A stretch of DNA of 32,180 nucleotides from Candidatus Brocadiia bacterium (GTDB taxonomy: Bacteria; Planctomycetota; MHYJ01; JACQXL01; JACQZI01), in assembly GCA_020051675.1 (NCBI GenBank), contig JAGVQN010000115.1, positions 1-32,180 of the forward strand, given 5' to 3'. The notes beneath the pieces are model-generated. The model was not told where the DNA came from. It saw nothing but the letters and a program-made list of their open reading frames with translations, and did not search any database. Position numbers and translations under genes: made by a program. Below are positions 16,784-25,066 of the stretch, piece by piece (the first letter of the stretch is position 1; every line of letters starts with the position of its first letter).

Positions 16784-18163
16784 TTATCTTCCCAATCCTT
16801 TAAACTTTCCCATGAGCTTGCCCATTTTACCGGCGTTGCCCATATCCTTCATCATTTTCTGCATTTCCCTGAACTGCTTGAGTAGGCTGTTGACCTGTGA
16901 AACCGAGGTGCCGGAGCCGCGGGCAATACGCGCCCGGCGGGAGCCGCTGATTATTTCCGGGGTGGCGCGTTCTTCTTTGGTCATGGATTGGACAATCGCC
17001 TCGACCCGCTTCATTTCCTTATCATCCACCTGGTTGATTGCTCCGCCCATTCCGGGAATCATTGCCAGGAGGTCTTTTAACGGGCCCATTTTCTTTATCT
17101 GCTGGAGCTGGTCAAGGAAATCCTGTAAGGTCAGCTCCTGCTTCCGGAGTTTTTCCTCCAGTTTCTTGGCTTGTTCCATATCCACGTTTGCCTGGGCTTT
17201 TTCAACCAGGGTGACGATATCGCCCATGCCGAGTATCCGGGAGGCCATGCGGTCAGGATGGAACTCCTCGAAGTTATCTATTTTCTCGCCGATGCCGACG
17301 AATTTAATCGGTTTGCCGGTAACGGCTTTGATGGAAAGCGCCGCGCCGCCGCGCGCGTCGCCATCCAGCTTGGTGAGTATTATTCCGGTTAGGGCGAGTT
17401 GTTTATCGAATTCCGCCGCGCTTTTGACCGCGTCCTGCCCGGTCATGGCGTCGGAGACCAGGAAGATATTGCCCGGCTTTATGCGGGCGGCGATTTGTTT
17501 CAGTTCGTCCATCAGTTCTTTATCGATATGGAGACGTCCGGCGGTATCGACGATGACCGTATCGCGGTTGGTTTCCCGGGCGGTGTTGAGGGCTTTTTCG
17601 CAGAGCTTCGGCGGGAAGCTCCCGCTCCGCTTCGCTTCGGGGGCACCCGATGATAGGGAATCCCAGAATGGGGCGCCCGGCTCTGAATAAACCGGCAGCT
17701 TAAGCTGGGCGCCGAGCGTTTTAATCTGTTCAATGGCGGCCGGGCGCTGGATATCCGCCGCGACCAGGAGCGGTGTCTTTCCCTTTTTCACCAGATATTG
17801 CGCGAGCTTGGCGCAGGTGGTCGTTTTTCCGGAACCCTGCAAGCCCGCCATCATGATTACGGTCGGCCCGCCGGGATTGAAATTTATCGAGTAATCGGGC
17901 GGTCCCATAAGGCGCGCCATTTCGTCATAGACTATTTTCACTATCTGCTGTCCGGGAGAGATGCTCTGGATGACTTCCTGCCCGACGGCACGCTTGGTGA
18001 CGGTATCAATAAAATCCTTGACGACTTTGTAATTTACATCCGCTTCCAGCAAAGACATGCGCACTTCGCGCATTCCTTCCTGGATGTTTTTCTCTGTGAG
18101 TTTGCCGCGGCCGGTAAGTTTGCGGAAAGTTGCTTGGAGTTTTTCGGTAATTGATTCAAACAT
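16784..18163 (-). CDS. ffh: signal recognition particle protein Ffh (SRP54)
   Basis: 459 aa; GLQGSGKTTTCAKLA, DIQRPAAIEQ, DTAGRLHIDKELMDEL, TKLDGDARGGAALS, M-domain IPGMG and SRRARIARGSGTS; carries an apparent 19-20 aa insertion before DTAGR. Confidence 0.96.
   Translation of the reverse strand: MFESITEKLQATFRKLTGRGKLTEKNIQEGMREVRMSLLEADVNYKVVKDFIDTVTKRAVGQEVIQSISPGQQIVKIVYDEMARLMGPPDYSINFNPGGPTVIMMAGLQGSGKTTTCAKLAQYLVKKGKTPLLVAADIQRPAAIEQIKTLGAQLKLPVYSEPGAPFWDSLSSGAPEAKRSGSFPPKLCEKALNTARETNRDTVIVDTAGRLHIDKELMDELKQIAARIKPGNIFLVSDAMTGQDAVKSAAEFDKQLALTGIILTKLDGDARGGAALSIKAVTGKPIKFVGIGEKIDNFEEFHPDRMASRILGMGDIVTLVEKAQANVDMEQAKKLEEKLRKQELTLQDFLDQLQQIKKMGPLKDLLAMIPGMGGAINQVDDKEMKRVEAIVQSMTKEERATPEIISGSRRARIARGSGTSVSQVNSLLKQFREMQKMMKDMGNAGKMGKLMGKFKGLGR
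17614..17674. repeat. dispersed palindromic element, copy C, inside the ffh reading frame
   Basis: CTTCGGGGGCACCCGATGATAGGGAATCCCAGAATGGGGC aligns with intergenic copies B and A; encodes PFWDSLSSGAPEAKRSGSF on the - strand. Confidence 0.7.
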
Positions 18164-18195
18164 ATAGGCAGCCGTCCCGATGTTTCGGGATTATA

Positions 18196-20127
18196 TCACT
18201 TTTTGCTTTCTTGTTCCTGAGGCGCCGGGGGCGGCGGCAGCATGTTGTTAACCAGGGCCTTTATTTCCACCCGCCATTTTTCGTTGAAATCATCGTTTCT
18301 TTTGGTCATCCATTCGTTTTCCAGTAACGGCTTCTGGCTGTCAAAATCCTCGGCTGCCGGCGGGCGTTTGGCATTTACCTGGACCAGGTAATAAACGCCT
18401 TTGCTTTCTGTCATTGTGTAATCGCCTGTTTCCATCAGCAGTGCTTTATCCAGGAAGTCCGCGTCTATTTCTTCGTGCTCGGGTACGGCGCCGCCTCTTT
18501 TTACCCAGGAAGACTGGTTTATCGGCGTGCCTTTGTTTTTCAAGACGCTTTCAAAAAGGCGCAGTTTTATTTCTGCTTCAAGCCTGGTTTTTTCCTCGTC
18601 CGTTTTGCCTGAAATCGCCTGGGATTCTTCCGTGAAAGATGCGGTGATTTTGGTCCGCAGTTCCTTACAATCGTTTTCCGCCGCCTGTTTTGATTTCATC
18701 TTTATAATGTCGCGGGTGACTTTTTCTTTAATGGCCATGGTAAAAGGCGGGTTATAGGTGACCTTCTTTTCCAGCACTTTAAAGATAAGCTGCCCTTTGC
18801 CGCAGTCGACAGGGTTGGAGATGATGTCTTTCTCGTACTCGAAGGCCTGTTCGGCGAAAGCTGCCGAGCCGCCCATGGCTTCGGTGATTTCATTAACGCG
18901 TTCCTTGCTGAAAAAGCCGGTCTTTTCGTAGTGCATGCCGAATTCTTTGGCGATTGCTTCCATGTCAACCGGTTTCTGTTTGATGAGCAGGATATCGATG
19001 CGCTGTTTTATTTCCGCGGTTTTCTCGATTGCCACGCTTTTGGCTTCAAGCTCTTTCCATTTTAATTTTATTTCTTCCTGGGCTTCCTCAAGCTTTTTGT
19101 GGGTTGCGGTCGGGGTGACAGGGGTGGAATCGGTTATCTTGAATTCCTCAAGGTTTTTATCGTAATAGTTTTTAATTTCTTCGGGCGTCGGCTCGCGGAT
19201 GGTTTCCTTAAGCTTGGTGTAATCGGCGATGATGTATTCCGCTTGTAATTTATCCGGCACCACGTAAGCGGGCATGTTATCCCTGAAATACTTTTCCAGC
19301 TCCTCGGCTGATTCTATATTGACTTTGGATTTGTATTCATCCGGGTTAAAGGCGGCCCATTTAATTTTGGCTTCTTCATTATTCAGGATATACTGGCTGA
19401 AGAGTTCCTGGAGCGAGGGGAATTCGCCTTCCTGGCGGAAAGTAGAGAGCTTCAGTGCTTTTATCCATTCCTCGATTGTTTTCTCGAATCCGGCCTGGGT
19501 TAGTTTTATTTCCCGCTCCACGGAATAGCGGTAATAATTGATGCTGAATTGGTTGGTATTTTGGTCGCGGAAGAACGGCAGCCCGGAAGAGATAAAACCC
19601 TGTATTTCATCGTCGGAGACCTGGATGCCTAGCCTGTCTGCCGTCGCGGTCAGGACGGCGATTGTTTTGGCAAGGCTTTCCGAATATTTATTGGGCTTAT
19701 CGTTCCACCATTCTTCGTAATCGGCAAGGTTAAACGGCGCGATATTAAGCAGGGTGAATGCCTTTATAAAATAAGCTTCCTGCCAGCTTTTGTATTGGCC
19801 TTTGATGCTTTCCTCTCCTTCTTTTTGCGCATCCCACCATTTTTGGAACCCGGTTTCGCTGAAATGAGGCGCTTTGGCGAGGACGAACGGGTTTTTGGAA
19901 ATATAACCGGCAATATAGCTGGTAAAATTATACCATCGGATTTCAATGCTCCTGAGTTCGCTTTCCGATATTTCTTTGCCGTAAATGGTGCCGGGCGGGT
20001 TTTCGTCCTGGCCGGCCATATTTATAAGCTGGGGCGAGATGCCGAAAGCCAGGGCGGTGACAATCGCCAGGATAATAAACGCCTTGCGTTCGTGTTTCTG
20101 GAAGAACTTGCGGAAACCTCTTAACAT
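18196..20127 (-). CDS. SurA/PpiD-like peptidylprolyl isomerase/periplasmic chaperone
   Basis: 643 aa; single N-terminal TM (FIILAIVTALAFGIS), SurA_N-like GKEISESELRSIEIRW, charged helical C-terminus. Confidence 0.7.
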   Translation of the reverse strand: MLRGFRKFFQKHERKAFIILAIVTALAFGISPQLINMAGQDENPPGTIYGKEISESELRSIEIRWYNFTSYIAGYISKNPFVLAKAPHFSETGFQKWWDAQKEGEESIKGQYKSWQEAYFIKAFTLLNIAPFNLADYEEWWNDKPNKYSESLAKTIAVLTATADRLGIQVSDDEIQGFISSGLPFFRDQNTNQFSINYYRYSVEREIKLTQAGFEKTIEEWIKALKLSTFRQEGEFPSLQELFSQYILNNEEAKIKWAAFNPDEYKSKVNIESAEELEKYFRDNMPAYVVPDKLQAEYIIADYTKLKETIREPTPEEIKNYYDKNLEEFKITDSTPVTPTATHKKLEEAQEEIKLKWKELEAKSVAIEKTAEIKQRIDILLIKQKPVDMEAIAKEFGMHYEKTGFFSKERVNEITEAMGGSAAFAEQAFEYEKDIISNPVDCGKGQLIFKVLEKKVTYNPPFTMAIKEKVTRDIIKMKSKQAAENDCKELRTKITASFTEESQAISGKTDEEKTRLEAEIKLRLFESVLKNKGTPINQSSWVKRGGAVPEHEEIDADFLDKALLMETGDYTMTESKGVYYLVQVNAKRPPAAEDFDSQKPLLENEWMTKRNDDFNEKWRVEIKALVNNMLPPPPAPQEQESKK

Positions 20128-20211
20128 AAGATGGACATATTATCAGTTTTTTAGGTTATGTCAAGAAAATCGTTATGATATAACTTTACGGATGTTTCGG
20201 AATGGATAAAG

Positions 20212-20248
20212 GAGCGTCCCCCGGCTTAACGTCGGGGGAACGCTCCCT
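20212..20248. terminator. hairpin GGAGCGtCCCCCG...CGGGGGaaCGCTCC downstream of gdhA
   Basis: strong dyad 14 nt after the gdhA stop codon (20262) on the - strand; followed by TTTA on that strand. Confidence 0.5.
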
Positions 20249-20261
20249 AAGGTTTGATATG

Positions 20262-21696
<1,435 letters not shown>

Positions 21697-21735
21697 ATAA
21701 GGGGGGAGTGGTCAAGTAAAACAGGGCGAAATCGG

Positions 21736-21767
21736 CCTGTCTGCCCCGATGGCAATCGGGAGACAGG
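21736..21767. repeat. palindromic element CCTGTCT-gc-CCCGAT-ggca-ATCGGG-AGACAGG
   Basis: 7 bp + 6 bp stem with a 2-nt bulge. Confidence 0.65.
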
Positions 21768-21877
21768 GTTGATTTAGCGGGACGAGATATTCATATAAAC
21801 CAACCCGACCCCGGAGTCCCGTCCCGCTCTTCCCGCTTTGTCCCTAGATCCTGAATATCTTGGGATCTCAGGACGGG

Positions 21878-21922
21878 ATTCGGGGACATCCCGACATGCT
21901 GTCGGGAAGTCCCCGAATGAGG
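21878..21922. repeat. dispersed palindromic element, copy A
   Basis: ATTCGGGGAC-a-TCCCGAC-atgct-GTCGGGA-a-GTCCCCGAAT: 17 bp stem with one A/A mismatch; homologous to copies B and C. Confidence 0.8.
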
Positions 21923-22056
21923 CCACGCTCCCTACAGTCGCTCGCAATTACAGAAGAAGCATTTCGCAAAAGTTCAGTAAATAGCATACCAAATATGATA
22001 AACTATGACATACCCCCATACCGCCACCCCCCATACCCCTCAGCGCCAAGGTTTAT

Positions 22057-22322
22057 ACCCCCTTCGGCCAGTAAGCGTATCCCCTTAGGCCAGTAAGCGT
22101 ATCCCCTCCGGCCAGTAAGTGTAGCCCATCCGGCCAGTAAGTGTACCCTATCCGGCCAGTAAGTGTACCCCATCCGGCCAGTAAGTGTAGCCTATCCGGC
22201 CAAGAAGTGTACCCCATCCGGCCAAGAAGTGTACCCCATCCGGCCAGTAAGTGTAGCCTATCCGGCCAGTAAGTGCACCCCCTCCGGCCAGTAAGTGTAC
22301 CCCATCCGGCCAAGAAGCATAG
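22057..22322. repeat. tandem array of 12 x 22-bp units
   Basis: GGCCA starts at 22066, 22088, 22110, 22132, 22154, 22176, 22198, 22220, 22242, 22264, 22286, 22308: exact 22-bp spacing; consensus GGCCAGTAAGTGTACCCCATCC. Confidence 0.97.
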
Positions 22323-22371
22323 CCGTCATCTTCAAAAAACATTTTCAGTGTTATAATTTTTCTCTTGCCTC

Positions 22372-22399
22372 TTGACAAATCCATTCGGAATGGCATAAT
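22372..22399 (+). promoter_or_regulatory. putative sigma-70 promoter with an internal operator-like dyad
   Basis: TTGACA 22372-22377, 16-nt spacer, CATAAT 22394-22399; spacer contains perfect CCATTCgGAATGG (22381-22393). Confidence 0.5.
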
Positions 22400-22405
22400 G
22401 TCACC

Positions 22406-22740
22406 CATCTCGCCGGTGCGGCGGGTAAAACATGTATAAACCGGATCGCAAAGGCGTTGGGAAGGGATTTTGTCGTAAGAAAGGCTTGTAAGCTTGGAAA
22501 ATAAAGGGATACAGGCGGGTGGGATGTGTCCTGCACCGCTGCAAGTCAAGCATTTAGCTGGGTTCATTGAGAGGGGTGTGTCATCGAATTCTTCACCGAA
22601 TTACTGCCACCGAATTTCGGAAGACTGTTCCACCAGAGTAGCGGCCTAAAAGCATAATCGTTTAAATGTTTAACGCCTTAACAGGTTTAGTAACGCTACC
22701 TTATAGCCAGGTAAAGCGCTAATACCCTGTTAAGGCATTC
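22406..22740 (+). ncRNA. candidate structured non-coding RNA, family unknown
   Basis: promoter-like start, no long ORF, CGCCGGTGCGGCG hairpin near the 5' end, long hairpin at the 3' end; no family recognised. Confidence 0.3.
22675..22736. repeat. 62-nt long hairpin
   Basis: GCCTTAACAGG...CCTGTTAAGGC perfect 11-bp outer arms with inner TTAG/CTAA and CGCT-ACCT/AGGT-aa-AGCG pairing. Confidence 0.75.
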
Positions 22741-22768
22741 CTAAATATCCAAGAACAAAGCGGTTTCC

Positions 22769-24352
22769 TTAAGACTTAATTATCTTCTCGGCTTCGGCTT
22801 TATCTACATCCATCGCGTAAGTGATGCCGCTGATATCGGTCGCTTCCTTGGTCAGTGACATCAAATCATCGCGGGAGATATTATCCAGCGTGAACTTCCT
22901 GCAGCCGGCCATCAACTGCCGTAATCCTTGAGCCAACCTTTCATAATAGGTGTAAAGCCCGATAGCGCCGGTGGGGAGTTTTTCGAATTCCGCATCGCCA
23001 AGTTCCTTGCGCAGGGAAGCGGCGGTCACAAAGATTTCGTCTTTGCTTGAGCCGAACCTTTCCACATAAACCGGCAGCTGATTTTCATCTATCGCGCGGC
23101 CGATTGTTTTACCGACCATTGCCGCGGCTATCGGGGCGCGGGCCATGCCGATCATCTTGACAAACGGGGCGCCCATTGAAAGCCCCTTGAAAATCTGGTC
23201 TTCAAAACTAAAGCCGCCGCCTACGGCAATCGCCGGCAGGTGTGCTTTCTTTTCAGCCAGCATTTTGGCATATTTGTAAACGAGCGAGTGCAGTTCGACC
23301 GGAGGAACGCCCCATTCATTCATCATCTTCCAGGGGCTCATGCCGGTTCCGCCGCCTGCCGCGTCCACGGTCAGGAGGTCCAGTTTATATTTGGAGGCGA
23401 ATTTCATGGCCAATGCCAGAGCGGCCGGGCGGTAAGCGCCGGTTTTCAGGAAGATATACTTGGCGCCTGCCTTGCGCAGTTCTTCCACGCGTTGGGCAAA
23501 ACCTTCTTCGGAGACCATGCCGACCCTGGAATGGCGCTCGAATTCCTTAAAGGCGCCTTTTTCAAACGCCTTGATAACGTTCGGGTCCATCGGGTTAGGC
23601 AGCAAGACATAACCGCGGTCGTAGAGCATCTGGGCTTTCTTCAAATCCCGGATTTTCACTTCACCGCCGATATTCTTCGCGCCCTGACCCCATTTCAACT
23701 CCACGCAGGTGACGCCGAGCTTTTCAATGGCGTATTCCTGGACGCCCAAGCGGGTATCTTCGACATTCGCCTGGACGATAATCGCGCCGTAACCGTCGTG
23801 CTGGCTGTCCATATAAAGCTTTACCCTGCGCTTTAAATCTACCGTATCCATGACACGGCCATTTTTAATGACAGCCTGCGGGTCCATGCCGACGACGTTT
23901 TCTCCGATGGTTAAGGGCGTCCCCGAAATAGCCGAGCCGATTGCCAGTCCTTCCCAGTTATTCTTAGCTATATCGGTCGAGCCGATGCCGGAAATCACCC
24001 ACGGATATTTAAATTTCAATCCTTTATCATGCCCGATAGCCAGTTCCAGCTTGACGTTCGGGAAAATGGCCTTGTCGCTATCCGCTTCGATTCCCTGCGC
24101 GCCGATTACGCCGCTGATGATATTGAAATGTGAATAATCGACCGGATATGCTTTTTCGCCGGCTGAAGTGATGACGCCAAATGGCTGGGGATAAATGACT
24201 TCATGCCCCCGGTAGGCGGATTTGCCGATTTCGCACATGCCGATGCATCCATCCACGCATGTTGCGCACATGCCGGATGCCGGTATGACCGAGCCTTCGG
24301 TCCTGTTTTTGGTCAGGGTGGCCGCTGTTGCATTCGTCTTCGAGAGTGACAT
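22769..24352 (-). CDS. FMN-binding-domain glutamate synthase-like protein (stand-alone, GltB2-like)
   Basis: 527 aa; AAGGGTGMSPWKMMNEWGVPPVELH, AVGGGFSFEDQIFKGLSMGAPFVKMIGMARAP; no N-terminal amidotransferase domain; N-terminal CATCVDGCIGMC. Confidence 0.85.
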   Translation of the reverse strand: MSLSKTNATAATLTKNRTEGSVIPASGMCATCVDGCIGMCEIGKSAYRGHEVIYPQPFGVITSAGEKAYPVDYSHFNIISGVIGAQGIEADSDKAIFPNVKLELAIGHDKGLKFKYPWVISGIGSTDIAKNNWEGLAIGSAISGTPLTIGENVVGMDPQAVIKNGRVMDTVDLKRRVKLYMDSQHDGYGAIIVQANVEDTRLGVQEYAIEKLGVTCVELKWGQGAKNIGGEVKIRDLKKAQMLYDRGYVLLPNPMDPNVIKAFEKGAFKEFERHSRVGMVSEEGFAQRVEELRKAGAKYIFLKTGAYRPAALALAMKFASKYKLDLLTVDAAGGGTGMSPWKMMNEWGVPPVELHSLVYKYAKMLAEKKAHLPAIAVGGGFSFEDQIFKGLSMGAPFVKMIGMARAPIAAAMVGKTIGRAIDENQLPVYVERFGSSKDEIFVTAASLRKELGDAEFEKLPTGAIGLYTYYERLAQGLRQLMAGCRKFTLDNISRDDLMSLTKEATDISGITYAMDVDKAEAEKIIKS

Positions 24353-24366
24353 ACTTCTCCTCCTTT

Positions 24367-25044
24367 TTAATCTTTCTTTATTTCACAAGCCACGCAAGGT
24401 GACATATAACACATCATATCGTCGAACTTTTCCTTTTCCAGGCAAGGCGGTTCCAGGTTGGCGCAGCCGCCGCAAATCGCTTTATCCGGCTGGGTATAAG
24501 TGCAGCGTAGCTGGCAGGCCGGGCATACATACATACATCCTCCGCACAGGCGGCAAACTTCACTCTTGGCGTTAAAGGGCGTATTGATAACTCGTTTTTC
24601 GCCCCTGTTTTGGAAACCAATCGCGCCGGCCATCATCTGCTCCTTGCACATCCGGACGCACAACCCGCAAAGGATGCAATCCTCGTGTTCCTGCTTGAAC
24701 CTCTGCTGGCGCACGCCGAAAGAAGAAGCCAAATCCTGAATCTGTTTGGATTGCGGGCAGGAAGCGAGCAAGAGCTCGATAACCATCCGCCTGGCTTTCA
24801 TCACCCTTTCCGAAGCGGTGCGGACTTTTAAGCCCTCCTCAACCGGATAGGTGCAGGAAGAAACCAGCTTGGCGCGCGTTCCTTCCCCGATTTCCACCAC
24901 GCACAAACGGCAGGCGCCATAAGGGGAAAGCCCTTCCATATGGCAAAGCGTGGGTATAGGAAACCCCATGAACCTGGCGGCTTCCAGCAAGGTGCTTCCC
25001 TCTTCCATTGAAACTCTTACGCTGTTAATATATAAATTCACCAT
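24367..25044 (-). CDS. NuoG/HoxU-like iron-sulfur subunit (2Fe-2S plus multiple 4Fe-4S motifs)
   Basis: 225 aa; PTLCHMEGLSPYGACRLCVVEI...SSC; CILCGLCVRMC; CRLCGGCMYVCPACQLRC; C-terminal CGGCANLEPPC...CYMSPCVAC. Confidence 0.85.
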   Translation of the reverse strand: MVNLYINSVRVSMEEGSTLLEAARFMGFPIPTLCHMEGLSPYGACRLCVVEIGEGTRAKLVSSCTYPVEEGLKVRTASERVMKARRMVIELLLASCPQSKQIQDLASSFGVRQQRFKQEHEDCILCGLCVRMCKEQMMAGAIGFQNRGEKRVINTPFNAKSEVCRLCGGCMYVCPACQLRCTYTQPDKAICGGCANLEPPCLEKEKFDDMMCYMSPCVACEIKKD

Positions 25045-25066
25045 CTGCGTCTGCTCCTCTTTACTG

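Noticed and set aside
16812-17690. 292-aa plus-strand ORF opposite ffh
   Set aside because: Mirror frame of the conserved ffh gene; Ser/Ile/Pro-rich translation typical of antisense artefacts.
22057-22322. CRISPR array
   Set aside because: Units are contiguous 22-mers with no unique spacers, and no cas genes are in the window.
22406-22560. c-di-GMP-I riboswitch, cobalamin riboswitch, tmRNA, RNase P or SRP RNA
   Set aside because: Only isolated resemblance (for example CGCAAAG); conserved core elements of each family were not found by eye. Needs an Infernal scan.
22053-22567. Minus-strand ORFs over the tandem array (86 and 139 aa, WPDGLHLLAG repeats)
   Set aside because: Open frames are a by-product of the 22-bp period lacking stops in some registers; 22 is not a multiple of 3, repeat frames change from unit to unit, and no RBS or coding signal was seen.
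22675-22736. Integron attC site
   Set aside because: Length and dyad are attC-like, but arms GCCTTAAC/GTTAAGGC carry one base too many relative to RYYYAAC/GTTRRRY; no integrase or cassette structure in the window.
23240-23836. 198-aa plus-strand ORF opposite the gltS-like gene
   Set aside because: Antisense to a strongly conserved FMN-domain gene; no independent evidence.
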